The notes beneath the pieces are model-generated. The model ran no database searches. It saw nothing but the letters and a program-made list of their open reading frames with translations, and was not told where the DNA came from. DNA of 64,000 nt from Enterococcus_D sp050529585 (GTDB lineage: Bacteria; Bacillota; Bacilli; Lactobacillales; Enterococcaceae). A program made the position numbers and the translations under genes. Shown in pieces: positions 53,556 to 62,625 of the stretch (positions within the stretch are counted from its first letter, which is position 1; every line of letters begins with the position of its first letter). The stretch spans positions 930,001 to 994,000 of the forward strand of contig NZ_CP172882.1 of NCBI RefSeq assembly GCF_050529585.1. The letters run 5' to 3'.

Positions 53556-54341
53556 ATGTTTAGCAAAGCTATTTTCAAACAAACTATAAAAGCAAATATA
53601 CAAATGTTAGTAATTATTACTTTAGCCACATCTATTATGTTAGTTGCTATGGTAGCCGTTTTTGATCCATCAACTATCAAATCATTAGGAAACACCTTGG
53701 GAAGTACTGGATTGGTTCATACTAGTTCAAATGATCCATTTTTAAGCATGATCGGTTCTACATTCTTTTCAATTCAAGGAACGTTACTTCCAGTTATTTA
53801 TGTTGTATTAACAGCTAATGGGTTAATCGCTTCTCAAGTTGATAAAGGGTCAATGGCATATCTACTTTCTACACCAACTAAACGTTCGACGGTCATTCGT
53901 ACGCAAGCTTTATACATGATCACTAGCCTAATTTTTATGTTTGGTATTGTAACACTGGCCGGAGTTTTTGCGATTAATCGGTTCCAAAGTGGAATAGATA
54001 TTGACATGGGTACATTTTATGAATTAATGTTAGGTCTTTTCTTACTAATGTTTGGAACGAGCGGCATTTCTTTCTTTGCTTCTAGTTTATTCAATCTTTC
54101 TAAAAATTCATTGATTCTTGGTGCTGGGTTACCTGTAGCATTTTTCTTGTTACACTTAATGAGTACAATGAGTAGCAGCTTGGAAAACTTAAAATATTTT
54201 TCACTAAATACTCTATTTGACGCAACTTCAATAATTAATGGCGACAATATCATGTTAGATTTTACTGCGTTAGCAGCTGTCGGGATTGTTTTATATTTAG
54301 CAAGTTTGGTAGTCTTCGATAGAAAAGATCTCCCATTGTAG
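53556..54341 (+). CDS. ABC-2 type exporter permease
   Basis: 261 residues, ATG 53556 directly after the ATPase stop (AAGGGAGATAAGTAA ribosome binding site). Six membrane helices with the ABC-2 motif SQVDKGSMAYLLSTPTKRST after the second helix, the coupling segment. Only one permease gene is present, so a homodimer is expected. Probable drug or antimicrobial-peptide exporter; substrate not deducible. Last gene of the operon. Confidence 0.87.
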   Translation: MFSKAIFKQTIKANIQMLVIITLATSIMLVAMVAVFDPSTIKSLGNTLGSTGLVHTSSNDPFLSMIGSTFFSIQGTLLPVIYVVLTANGLIASQVDKGSMAYLLSTPTKRSTVIRTQALYMITSLIFMFGIVTLAGVFAINRFQSGIDIDMGTFYELMLGLFLLMFGTSGISFFASSLFNLSKNSLILGAGLPVAFFLLHLMSTMSSSLENLKYFSLNTLFDATSIINGDNIMLDFTALAAVGIVLYLASLVVFDRKDLPL

Positions 54342-55006
54342 TTGAGGGAAGCAACTATCTGCGACGTTGGTTTTGTTGATAATTGACTTTAACAACCAAA
54401 AAATAACCATCTTATTGATTTGACAGGGAGTTAGTTGGTTAAATATCAAAATTTCACTGTCACTGTCTTATAATAATTCTCCATTAGGGCTATGCGAACG
54501 TATGGCTCTTTTTTATTGTATGTAAAGTATGGCAATTGCCCAGATGGCAAAGTTCGTGAGGTTACAACATCAACCAGTTGCTAGAGAAGCACAAGGCGAC
54601 ATCTGTGAGGTTGTGGCTGAAGAAAGCGTGTATAAAACACTCGTCTCGAAAAATAGAAACCTGATATCAAGACAGTGAGGGGGAAGTTCCCATACATATC
54701 AAAGCCTTATAGGTGTGCCAAAACCTATCAGGTAAATCATACGAGTAAGAGAAGAACATACTTTGGAAAGTCTCATGAACGATTAAGGAGTTCCCTGTTA
54801 AGAAAATCCGTCAAAAAGTTTGCCATGAGAAGGTACCCGAGATGATAGTGGTGAAAGTTTTAAACATGACGGGCTAAGGAATTTAGCATATTTCTACATA
54901 CGAATGATATAATACTGATGATAGTTTGTGTCACTTGCGTCAAATACCGACAAAATAGACTTCATCGAGTTTCAGAAATACAGCTCAAAAGTCGAGGAGA
55001 TTTTAC
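54342..55006. other. terminator followed by decayed, possibly intron-derived DNA
   Basis: A 10-bp stem with three G-U pairs at 54486-54510 (AGGGCTATGC / GTATGGCTCT) then TTTTTT ends the exporter operon. From about 54540 to 54880 the DNA is less AT-rich and noncoding, with strings such as AAGCCTTATAGGTGTGCC and GTGGTGAAAGTTTTA that recall the conserved core text of group II introns. No reverse transcriptase frame is present. A decayed intron is possible but not proven. Confidence 0.35.
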
Positions 55007-55093
55007 ATGACTTTAGAGAATAAAATATGTTTAATAAATCAAGTTGAGGTAGCCAAGGCCGAAGATGAACTTAGTAAGAAAAATGAGGAATAA
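55007..55093 (+). pseudogene. Fic-family protein, N-terminal fragment
   Basis: ATG 55007 follows GAGGAG. The 28 codons read TLENKICLINQVEVAKAEDE and LSKKNEE, resembling the N-terminus of Fic/Doc-type cell filamentation proteins (xLENKLGxxxxxELAxxEExxSKxxA), then stop. The HPFxxGNG catalytic part is absent. It lies about 190 bases before the Imm5-like gene. Confidence 0.35.
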
Positions 55094-55281
55094 ATGGTCG
55101 GAGTAATAGAATTTGTCTCGATCTCATTTTAAAGAAAAATCACAAAAAGTTGTAAATTAGCACTTGATCGACAAAGCAGACTACCATTCTGCAAGGACGC
55201 ACAGTCTATTAGATGATTTAGGCTCTTACAGCATTGAGTAAAATGCCCCGACTGGTATTACGAGAATAAAGGACGTGTATA

Positions 55282-55746
55282 ATGACTGTTAGAAAAATCA
55301 AAATAGCAGATTCATTTGATTTAAGAATGACGTTGGATGATTTATACGAAAGTACTACACAAGTTGTATTGGCAAAATGGGCACTTGAATTGATAGAACA
55401 TATTTTTGACAAACTTGGATATGAAGTAAATGACTATGATGTTGTCGTCAATGGTATTTCAGTGAATCAGGCATGGCAAAATGGTGATGCGCGTATGCAC
55501 GATGTACGTCAAGCTGGCTTCAAAATACATGAATGTGCAAGAAACAGTGAGGATAAATTATTGTCACTTGCTTTGAGAGTCGCAGGGCAAGCTGTTGGGA
55601 CAGGGCACATGAAAGAACATGCAATGGTTGCTTCAGATTATGCGATCAAAGTGATAAATGAGAAGTATCCCCATAATAAAGAGTCTGTAATCGAGGAAAG
55701 ACAATGGCAGATTAAAGCTTTGGAAAATCAAATCCGACAAAACTAA
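55282..55746 (+). CDS. Imm5-like immunity protein
   Basis: 154 residues, ATG 55282 with AAAGGA upstream. A helical protein with VVLAKWALELIEHIFDKLGY, VNQAWQNGDARMHDVRQAGF, HECARNSEDKLLSLALRVAG and GTGHMKEHAMVASDYAIKVI. The W-A-x-x-x-x-E-H, R-x-A-G and A-x-x-T-x-H-x-x-x-H-A spacing fits the putative immunity family Imm5 (PF14423) of polymorphic toxin systems. No cognate toxin is adjacent, so it is an orphan. The HMxxHA block is strongly conserved in the family. Confidence 0.75.
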   Translation: MTVRKIKIADSFDLRMTLDDLYESTTQVVLAKWALELIEHIFDKLGYEVNDYDVVVNGISVNQAWQNGDARMHDVRQAGFKIHECARNSEDKLLSLALRVAGQAVGTGHMKEHAMVASDYAIKVINEKYPHNKESVIEERQWQIKALENQIRQN

Positions 55747-55976
55747 TATGGCTTAGGCATTAATGGTTCGTTCATACCAAATAAATATAATAATGTTGTC
55801 AATAAAAAATGAACATATCCCATGAAAAATCAATGGTTTTGGATATTTTTGGGACTACTTTCGTTAAAATCAAGTTTACCTTAGCAGTCATAGGGCTTTT
55901 TTTCAAAACTGTTTCCTGCTGCTTACTCTCCGGATTTTGAAGGAACTGTTGACGCTGCCTGATTTAAAGCAAATGG

Positions 55977-56020
55977 AATAAGTGGCGTGATTTATGTTGA
56001 GATAAATCACGCCACTTATT
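55977..56020. terminator. 19-bp-stem palindrome between immunity gene and glycan operon
   Basis: A perfect 19-bp inverted repeat (AATAAGTGGCGTGATTTAT and complement) with a 6-base loop. There is no long T-run, only TATT at the arm end. It may be a bidirectional terminator insulating the glycan operon. Confidence 0.6.
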
Positions 56021-56094
56021 CGTTTGTCTAAAAGATGGAACCGCATAATTTGATTGCTACATACCATAAGGATTTTAAACGAAAATCATTGTAT

Positions 56095-56169
56095 TTTTTT
56101 TGAATCGATTCAAAAAAACGTTTGCAATATGAAGAAGCTGGTGCTACTATATATTTGAATCGATTCAAA
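56095..56169 (+). promoter_or_regulatory. promoter of the glycan operon with two LacI-type operators
   Basis: TTGCAA (56122-56127), 17-base gap, TACTAT (56145-56150). Operator 1 is a perfect 24-bp palindrome around TTTGAATCGATTCAAA (56095-56118), touching the -35; operator 2, TTTGAATCGATTCAAA (56154-56169), sits just after the -10. Centre-to-centre distance is 55 bases. Two identical cores bracketing the promoter point to tight repression by the LacI protein encoded in the operon. Confidence 0.85.
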
Positions 56170-56192
56170 AAAAGTGGAAAGAAGGAAATACA

Positions 56193-57515
56193 ATGTCATT
56201 TTCGGACAGAATTTCTAACATGTTGATGCCCTTAGCTTCAAAAATGGCGAATCAGCGCCATCTCGTTGCGATGCGCGATAGTTTTATTGATATAATGCCA
56301 ATCATTATGGCCAGCTCATTATTTACTTTACTAAATGCAGTTGTATTCACCAATGAAACACTCAATCGATACGTCAATCTTACACAGTTTACTGAAATCG
56401 GTAGCATGGTCAATAATGGGACGATGGGGATTATGACCATTTTTGTTACATTTTTGATTGGATACCGTCTTTCAAGTCATTATATCAATGCGGGTATTAT
56501 CCAGCGGAAAGATTTTAATGAATTACATGCAGGCATCTTAAGTCTGGCGTTAGCATTGATCATGTTTCCGTTGATAAACGAAGTTACACCTGTTGATGCA
56601 ACTTCTTCTGTTCAAGTATCTGGTGTTTATTTACAAGCCTTGACATCTTCTGGTGGTTTATTTGTTGGGATTATTGCTGCATTATTAGGCACTGAATTAT
56701 TGTTACTTTTTTCAAAAAATGAGAAATTACGAATAAAGATGCCTGAGGGTGTTCCACCAGCTGTGGCAAATTCATTTAATTCGTTGATTCCGGAAATTTT
56801 AGTTATTGTTATTTTTGCTACGTGTACCTTTTTATTCATTCACGTAACAGGACAAACTGTACCAGAGATCATTCAGAGTATTATTTCAACACCTTTGCAA
56901 TATGCGATGGAGAGCCCGCTGGGGTTAGTGGTGGTACAACTATTTACACAAGTTTTTTGGTTTTTTGGATTACATGGTCAAAATATTGTTTCGTCTGTGA
57001 CATCACCGCCAATGTTGACAGCTATTCAACAAAATATAGATGCTTTTACAGCGGGAAATCCTGTGCCAAATATAGTGACAAATCCATGGATTGGCATGTA
57101 CACGTTGTTTGGGGGAACTGGCGCAATATTGCCATTATTGATTGCTATCTTTTTGGTTTCAAAAAGGAAAGATTACAAAGATATTGCCAAAATTAGTTTG
57201 TTACCAAGTTTCTTCAATATTTCTGAACCAGTGATGTTTGGTATCCCGGTTGTGATGAATCCATTTTTAGTGATACCATTCATTTGTGTACCTTTAATCA
57301 ATTTAGGCATTGCTTACCCATTAACAGCATTAGGGTTAGTCGCGAAAAGTGTCGTGATTCCACCATGGATTTTGCCTCCAATCCTAACCACATGGGTCAC
57401 AACAGCGGGAGATATACCTGCAACTATTTTAACAATTGCATTATTTATATTGGATATTTTCCTTTATATGCCTTTTGTCATGGCAAGCAACAAAGGATTA
57501 AAAAAAGAGGTATAA
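56193..57515 (+). CDS. PTS sugar-specific EIIC component (lactose/cellobiose family)
   Basis: 440 residues, ATG 56193 with GAAGGAAAT upstream. About ten membrane helices; MRDSFIDIMPIIMASSLFTL at the N-terminus, PEGVPPAVANSFNSLIP, FWFFGLHGQNIVSS and FNISEPVMFGIPVVMNPFL (the conserved NExxxFGxP-like substrate loop, here SEPVMFGIP) identify a CelB/LicC-type EIIC. It imports and phosphorylates a disaccharide with EIIA and EIIB, which are not encoded in this operon and must come from elsewhere. The downstream GH29 and GH1 enzymes suggest a fucosylated or beta-linked disaccharide. Confidence 0.92.
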   Translation: MSFSDRISNMLMPLASKMANQRHLVAMRDSFIDIMPIIMASSLFTLLNAVVFTNETLNRYVNLTQFTEIGSMVNNGTMGIMTIFVTFLIGYRLSSHYINAGIIQRKDFNELHAGILSLALALIMFPLINEVTPVDATSSVQVSGVYLQALTSSGGLFVGIIAALLGTELLLLFSKNEKLRIKMPEGVPPAVANSFNSLIPEILVIVIFATCTFLFIHVTGQTVPEIIQSIISTPLQYAMESPLGLVVVQLFTQVFWFFGLHGQNIVSSVTSPPMLTAIQQNIDAFTAGNPVPNIVTNPWIGMYTLFGGTGAILPLLIAIFLVSKRKDYKDIAKISLLPSFFNISEPVMFGIPVVMNPFLVIPFICVPLINLGIAYPLTALGLVAKSVVIPPWILPPILTTWVTTAGDIPATILTIALFILDIFLYMPFVMASNKGLKKEV

Positions 57516-57551
57516 TCAGTTATACAAACGTTCAATGAAAGAAGGGAAATC

Positions 57552-58544
57552 ATGGTTACTATTCAAGAAGTGGCAAAAGAGGCGCAGGTTTCTGTTGGTA
57601 GTGTCTCTCGCTATTTAAATGGACACAAGTTGAAAGAGCAAAATATGCAAAAAATCAAACAAGCGATTGAAACGCTTGATTATAAAGAAAATCTTTTTGC
57701 AAAGGGGCTAAAAAGCAACCAAACATTGTCTATTGGTATCTTGATGAATAATATGCAAAGTGTTTTCTCTTCTACGTTGATCGCACAAATTGAAGAGGAG
57801 ATGGAGAGCCACAATTATAGTATTTTGTTGAATAGTTACCGCAACAAAATCGATAAAGTTGCTGCCAAAATCGACTTCTTATTAGATCGTAAAGTAGATG
57901 GTTTGATTATTTTTGAAGGCGAACCGGAATGGCCCGTCTATGAAAGATTGCAGACTATAGAAATTCCTGTGATCTCAGTAAATACGACGCTCGATTATCC
58001 CCATGTTGACTCGATCATCGTCAACAATCGGCAAAGTGCAAAAAACATGATCTCTAAAATTATCGACAGTGGCCATGATCACATGGGTGTGATATCTGTA
58101 CCGCAAAAATCATCTGTTGCTAGGGATCGTTTGAATGGGACCTTCGATGCGTTTTCCGAAAAAGGTTTAGACGATTCTGATTACCAGATTTTTTATGGAG
58201 ATTATTCTCAGAAAAGCGGCTATCAAGGGGCAAAAACGCTTATTGATCAGGGGCTGACAACGATTTTTGTGACAAATTATAATATGGCACTCGGCAGCCT
58301 TCAATACATGTTTGAGAAAGGATTAAAGCTTGGGGAGGATATCTCTTTTGCTTGTTTTGATTATCCGGGTGTGAGTGATATTTTTTATCCTCGTTTAACA
58401 ACAGTACGTCAACCTGTACACAAGATGGGAACAGTCACTGTGAATCGGATGTTTGAACGAATCAAAAATCCGACGATTAAAAATGAGATTATTCAACTAG
58501 AAAATGAAATACACTGGGGAAATTCAATTAAAGAATGGAAATAA
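57552..58544 (+). CDS. LacI family repressor
   Basis: 330 residues, ATG 57552 with GAAGGG upstream. N-terminal HTH and hinge: TIQEVAKEAQVSVGSVSRYL, NGHKLKEQNMQKIKQAIETL. The ligand domain shows VDGLIIFEGEP, VISVNTTLDYPHVDSIIVNN, FACFDYPGVSDIFYPRLTTV. It most likely binds the TTTGAATCGATTCAAA operators upstream of the operon. The effector would be the imported sugar phosphate. Second gene of the operon, so autoregulated. Confidence 0.92.
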   Translation: MVTIQEVAKEAQVSVGSVSRYLNGHKLKEQNMQKIKQAIETLDYKENLFAKGLKSNQTLSIGILMNNMQSVFSSTLIAQIEEEMESHNYSILLNSYRNKIDKVAAKIDFLLDRKVDGLIIFEGEPEWPVYERLQTIEIPVISVNTTLDYPHVDSIIVNNRQSAKNMISKIIDSGHDHMGVISVPQKSSVARDRLNGTFDAFSEKGLDDSDYQIFYGDYSQKSGYQGAKTLIDQGLTTIFVTNYNMALGSLQYMFEKGLKLGEDISFACFDYPGVSDIFYPRLTTVRQPVHKMGTVTVNRMFERIKNPTIKNEIIQLENEIHWGNSIKEWK

Positions 58545-59870
58545 ATGATGAAGATTCGTGATGATATTGTTGAAAATAAGCACTCAGAAGAAGAGGCGTA
58601 TGGTGAGTTAACACCAATCATAAAAGAAAAAATCGAATGGTTCAAAAACCAAAAGCTAGGTGTGATATTCCACTGGGGATTGTATGCAGAGGCAGGTATC
58701 GTTGAATCTTGGCAATTGTCTAAAGAAGATGATTGGTCGAGAAAAAAAGGCGCATGGCGTGAGGATTTAGCTGATCTGAGACATGATTATTGGTCGCTGG
58801 CGGAGTCATTCAACCCCGTAAAGTTTGATCCAAAATCATGGGCCGCACTTTCTAAAAAAGCTGGGTTTAAATATATGCTTTTTACCAGTAAACACCATGA
58901 TGGATATGCGATGTATGATACCAAATATAGCGACTACAAAATTACTTCGCAACAGTCCAAATTCCACACCAATCCTAAAGCAGATATTTTGGCATGGGTG
59001 AACGAAGCTTTCAGAGAAGAGGGATTATCTGTTGGCACTTATTATTCAAAAGCTGATTGGCATTGCCCTTACTACTGGGAACCGCAATCTGATCCCATTG
59101 GTCGATATGCGAGTTATGATCCGTTAGAAAAGCCTGAAAAATGGCAGCAGTTCAATCAATTTGTGGATCATCAACTGACAGAACTTGTTACTGATTATGG
59201 CCCAATCGATATTTTATGGTTAGATGGTGGGTGGGTCAACCGCGATAACCATGAATTTTTAGACATGCCAACGATTGTGGAACATATCCGAAATGTGCAA
59301 CCAGATGTATTGATTGTGGATCGAACGATTGGCGGTCCCTATGAAGATTACGTGACTCCTGAAAGAAAAGTTCCAGAAGTACCACCACGTAAGGCTTGGG
59401 AGACCAATATTCCATTAGCGAAAAATTGGGGATATGTCCCAAATGATGTGTATAAATCATTCGAGGAAATTATCGATACATTAGTTGAAGTTGTCGCATT
59501 AGGTGGGAATCTGATTTTAGGTGTTGGGCCAAAACCTGATGGTACTTTACCTGAAGAGGCCATTTCACTAATGACCCAATTGGGCGAGTGGCTTGATCTT
59601 TTTGGAGAAGGCATATTTAATACGAGACCTATTGCAAACTGGAAAATTGAAAATTGTTATTTGACTGCTAAAGGCAATGATATGTATCTTTTCTACAAAA
59701 ATACCTATGCATCGCAGCGTATCACGCTAAAGGAGCAACCCCAAAAGGTACAAGCAGCAATATCTGTCAATACGGGTAAAGAAGTAGCTATTGAAAATGA
59801 GTGTATCATCTTACCTGATACCAAGGAAAGATATGGTTGTATTAAACTGCTATTGGAGGGAAATAAATGA
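58545..59870 (+). CDS. alpha-L-fucosidase, GH29
   Basis: 441 residues, ATG 58545 (a second ATG at 58548) just after the LacI stop. GH29 features: GVIFHWGLYAEAGI, TSKHHDGYAMYDTKYSDY, GTYYSKADWH, and the nucleophile strand GPIDILWLDGGWV (catalytic Asp). VALGGNLILGVGPKPDGTLP closes the barrel. A C-terminal beta domain follows (about 345-441). No signal peptide, so it acts in the cytoplasm on imported sugars, as in lactobacilli that use fucosyl-GlcNAc. Substrate inferred. Confidence 0.92.
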   Translation: MMKIRDDIVENKHSEEEAYGELTPIIKEKIEWFKNQKLGVIFHWGLYAEAGIVESWQLSKEDDWSRKKGAWREDLADLRHDYWSLAESFNPVKFDPKSWAALSKKAGFKYMLFTSKHHDGYAMYDTKYSDYKITSQQSKFHTNPKADILAWVNEAFREEGLSVGTYYSKADWHCPYYWEPQSDPIGRYASYDPLEKPEKWQQFNQFVDHQLTELVTDYGPIDILWLDGGWVNRDNHEFLDMPTIVEHIRNVQPDVLIVDRTIGGPYEDYVTPERKVPEVPPRKAWETNIPLAKNWGYVPNDVYKSFEEIIDTLVEVVALGGNLILGVGPKPDGTLPEEAISLMTQLGEWLDLFGEGIFNTRPIANWKIENCYLTAKGNDMYLFYKNTYASQRITLKEQPQKVQAAISVNTGKEVAIENECIILPDTKERYGCIKLLLEGNK

Positions 59871-61240
59871 TCGAATTTCCTAAGAACTTTTTATGGGGTG
59901 CTGCAGCATCGGCACCGCAAACCGAAGGTCATAGCAATTCAAATGGGAAAAGTCCAAGTACATGGGATAAGTGGTTTGAATTGTGTCCAAATAAATTCCA
60001 CCAAAGCCAAGGACCAGAAACTACATCAAATGTTTATGAAATGTATCCTCAAGATATCGAACGAATGGCAGAGTTAGGCTTGAATTCCTATCGGACATCT
60101 ATCGCTTGGACGCGTTTATTGCCAGATGGTTACACGATCAATCAAGAAGCCGTTGATTTTTATCGTGACTATTTTACGACATTAAAGAATCATGGTGTTG
60201 AACCAATTATTAATTTGTTTCATTTTGATATGCCTTGGTGGTTGATGGAAAAAGGAGGGTGGGAAACACGAGAGTCGGTAGATGCTTTTTCTACATACGC
60301 TGACACTGCTTTTCATTTGTTTGGTGATCTTATCACGAAGTGGACCACATTTAATGAACCAATTGTTCACATTGAATCAGGCTATTTGCAGGGATATCAT
60401 TATCCAGCTATTGTTGATATTCAAAAAGCGGTTCAAGTGGGTTATCACACATTGATGGCTCATTTTAAGGCAGTTGAAAAGTTTAGGGCTTCTGGAATAA
60501 AGGGAGAGATAGGGATTATTCTCAATATATCCCCGGCTTATGCAAGAAGTCATTCTCAAAGTGATTTAGAAGCCAAAAACCTAGCGGATCTTATTTCTAG
60601 CAAAAGCTTCTTGGATCCATGTGTATTAGGAGAAATTCCTCAACGATTGATAAAATATTTACAAGAAGCCGGATTGACACCAGAAACACAGCCGGGGGAT
60701 CGTGAGTTGATTCGCCAGAATCCAGTAGACTTTCTCGGGCTCAATTATTATCAACCATTGCGTGTCAAAGCACCAGAACGGCCAAATTTCCCACCAAAGA
60801 CAATATCCGATATTTTTGAAGTCTATGATTGGCCAGAAAAAAGAATCAATCCTTATCGAGGATGGGAAATATACCCAGAAGGGATTTATGATGTGGCAAA
60901 AATGATTAAGGACGATTATCATAATATTCCATGGTATGTATCTGAAAATGGCATGGGGGTTGCTGATGAGCTGCGCTTTGCTGATGTAACAGGAATGATC
61001 CAAGATGATTATCGGATCGATTTTATGAAAGAACATCTTGTACAATTGCACAAGGGCATAAGTGAAGGCAGCAATTGTTTTGGCTACCATACATGGACAT
61101 TTGTGGATTGCTGGTCTTGGCTCAATGGCTATCGCAATCGATATGGTTTTTATCACGTCGACTTAGCGCATGGATACAAAAGAAGTGTCAAAAAGAGCGG
61201 CTTATGGTTTAAGGAAATGATCGGTAACCGCGGATTCTAG
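59867..61240 (+). CDS. 6-phospho-beta-glucosidase/galactosidase, GH1
   Basis: 457 residues, ATG 59867 overlapping the fucosidase stop (ATGA). GH1 signatures: FLWGAAASAPQTEG, acid/base TTFNEPIVHIE, LGLNYYQP, nucleophile WYVSENGMGV, and HTWTFVDCWSWLNGYRNRYG with the phosphate-binding tail HGYKRSVKKSGLWF. Cytoplasmic; hydrolyses the phosphorylated disaccharide delivered by the EIIC. An internally deleted relative lies at 36715-37100. Last gene of the operon. Confidence 0.93.
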   Translation: MIEFPKNFLWGAAASAPQTEGHSNSNGKSPSTWDKWFELCPNKFHQSQGPETTSNVYEMYPQDIERMAELGLNSYRTSIAWTRLLPDGYTINQEAVDFYRDYFTTLKNHGVEPIINLFHFDMPWWLMEKGGWETRESVDAFSTYADTAFHLFGDLITKWTTFNEPIVHIESGYLQGYHYPAIVDIQKAVQVGYHTLMAHFKAVEKFRASGIKGEIGIILNISPAYARSHSQSDLEAKNLADLISSKSFLDPCVLGEIPQRLIKYLQEAGLTPETQPGDRELIRQNPVDFLGLNYYQPLRVKAPERPNFPPKTISDIFEVYDWPEKRINPYRGWEIYPEGIYDVAKMIKDDYHNIPWYVSENGMGVADELRFADVTGMIQDDYRIDFMKEHLVQLHKGISEGSNCFGYHTWTFVDCWSWLNGYRNRYGFYHVDLAHGYKRSVKKSGLWFKEMIGNRGF

Positions 61241-61304
61241 ATATCATGAATATGTACGGACTTGTATTGATACATGGTATTGGGTTAAACATTTACAAAT
61301 TCTA

Positions 61305-61346
61305 GCGTTAGTGGGAAATCTTAGGATTTTTCTCTAACGTTTTTTT
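61305..61346 (+). terminator. terminator of the glycan operon
   Basis: An imperfect stem of about 16 bp (GCGTTAGTGGGAAATC / GATTTTTCTCTAACGT) with a TTAG loop and TTTTTT. About 65 bases past the GH1 stop. Confidence 0.7.
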
Positions 61347-61787
61347 GTCATAAGGCTATCCTTCATGCGCAAAGATACCCACTGCAAGAGGCCTTCTTAT
61401 TCAACAAAAAAGAATGTACCAATGTGTCAGAGGGGTTCATTTTAAGAAAACAATACTGTAAGTATAAGAATAGGTATATGACAAAATCTTTCAATAAAAA
61501 AAACGTTCATTGCTGTGGATTATACTATGATGAAGATATTTCATCAAGTTAAGGAAAAGTTATGGAAGCAATCACATCTACAGATGCAAGAAAAAATCCT
61601 TGTGGAATCGTCAAGCATAAATTGATAACGCTATGAAATTATAGACAGAGTGATTCATGTGGATCGCCTTTGCTTGGGCAATTTTTGTGGACCGACTCTT
61701 TCCCTTATGGGACAAAAAAAGAAAGACAAGCTTTCCGGTTTCGACGCTTATGTAGTTTTTTCAGCGGTATCATGGTATAATAGTTAT
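61347..61787. other. intergenic region before the toxin-antitoxin locus
   Basis: 440 bases; no supported gene. At its right end an extended -10 (TGGTATAAT, TATAAT at 61776-61781) is the likely promoter of the antisense RNA. The plus-strand frame at 61650-61859 overlaps that RNA and is not thought to be coding. Confidence 0.45.
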
Positions 61788-61915
61788 GTAGTAAAGGGGA
61801 GTTGCGCCAACAACTCCCCTCAGACAGCACCGTTTAAAGAACGGTGGCCGTTAATCTAAATAGTTCAAAAAGAAATAGCTAGTCTCCGGCTAAAGTGACG
61901 GTTATTTCTTTTTGT
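61788..61915 (+). ncRNA. antisense antitoxin RNA of a type I toxin-antitoxin pair (predicted)
   Basis: Start placed 7 bases after an extended -10 box. Contains a 10-bp hairpin (AGGGGAGTTG / CAACTCCCCT, 61795-61820), then CACCGTTTAAAGAACGGTG, and ends in a 13-bp terminator (AAAAAGAAATAGC at 61867-61879, GTTATTTCTTTTT at 61901-61913). Its 3' part is complementary to the last codons and 3' region of the minus-strand toxin mRNA, the arrangement of TxpA/BsrG-like type I systems. Predicted only. Confidence 0.6.
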
Positions 61916-62006
61916 CGTTTTTAAGCAACTTGACAATCAGACTGATCAAAGCGAAGGTAAACATACCAAAGCCAAGGATGGTCTGAATTGTTTCGTACGC
62001 AGACAA
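61902..62006 (-). CDS. holin-like type I toxin (Hol_Tox family)
   Basis: 34 residues on the minus strand, from TTG 62006 with AAAGGAG about 9 bases upstream. Sequence: a polar start (SAYETIQTILGFGMF), one membrane helix (FGMFTFALISLIVKLL) and a basic tail (KNDKKK). This matches the putative holin-like toxin family, whose members insert into the membrane and depolarise it. A plus-strand RNA with its own promoter and terminator overlaps the 3' end. Too short for usual gene finders. Confidence 0.82.
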   Translation of the reverse strand: MSAYETIQTILGFGMFTFALISLIVKLLKNDKKK

Positions 62007-62116
62007 AAGGCGTCTCCTTTCATAAGATATTGGAAGTACGCGCATACGCACCACCTCACTTTCAATGGATAGCCACCGTCATTAAACTTTACTGTCAACG
62101 ATTATTATATCATAAG

Positions 62117-62161
62117 AACCAGTCTAAAGCCTTGAAACTAAGGTATTTGGACTGGTTTTTT
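62117..62161. terminator. long imperfect hairpin upstream of the toxin
   Basis: AACCAGTC...AAGCCTT pairs with AAGGTATTTGGACTGGTT, then TTTTTAT on the plus strand. It lies upstream of the minus-strand toxin promoter region and isolates the locus from what lies right. TATAAT on the minus strand (62107-62112) is a possible toxin promoter. Confidence 0.55.
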
Positions 62162-62439
62162 ATTTGTTGTTAAATGGAAAAATCAAAAAAATTTCCTTAA
62201 TAGCGTAAGCATAAATGAGTCCTTTATATAAATTATTCTCTAAAAGCAGGAAAGATCAGCGACTAAGCTTTGAATCAATCAGGAGAAAATATCTTAGTCA
62301 ATGACAGCAAAACGAAATATTGCCTGTCCTTTTTAGGATTATTTTATTTCTCAATATAAAAGTGACGCCAATTTTCTTAACTTCTGAAAAGTGAAGGGGT
62401 ATTATAAATGTATACAGGAAATCGATCTAAATGTTTACG

Positions 62440-62530
62440 TAGAATGAAGCGCGTCGTTTGAAAGGAAATAACGGATGATCTAGTGATAGTTCGTCAAACG
62501 ATTTCGAAATGGGCGGAGCATAAACAGGCA
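62440..62530 (+). pseudogene. XRE-type HTH regulator fragment
   Basis: VRQTISKW is visible at 62489-62512, the recognition-helix motif of XRE regulators (VSRQTISKWE), preceded by RRLKGNN-like text in another frame and followed by AEHKQAG. No start and at least one frameshift; a relic. The rest of 62007-62625 shows no supported gene. Confidence 0.35.
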
Positions 62531-62625
62531 GGCTTGAAGTTCGTTTATATCAATTTGTAAGTAGAAATACATGCAACTTTTTTTCTGGCTGAAAGGATCA
62601 GACAATTGAAGGAGGGACCACCAAT

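Noticed and set aside
60659..61156. 165-codon minus-strand frame
   Set aside because: Antisense to the GH1 gene, which has both catalytic glutamates in place.
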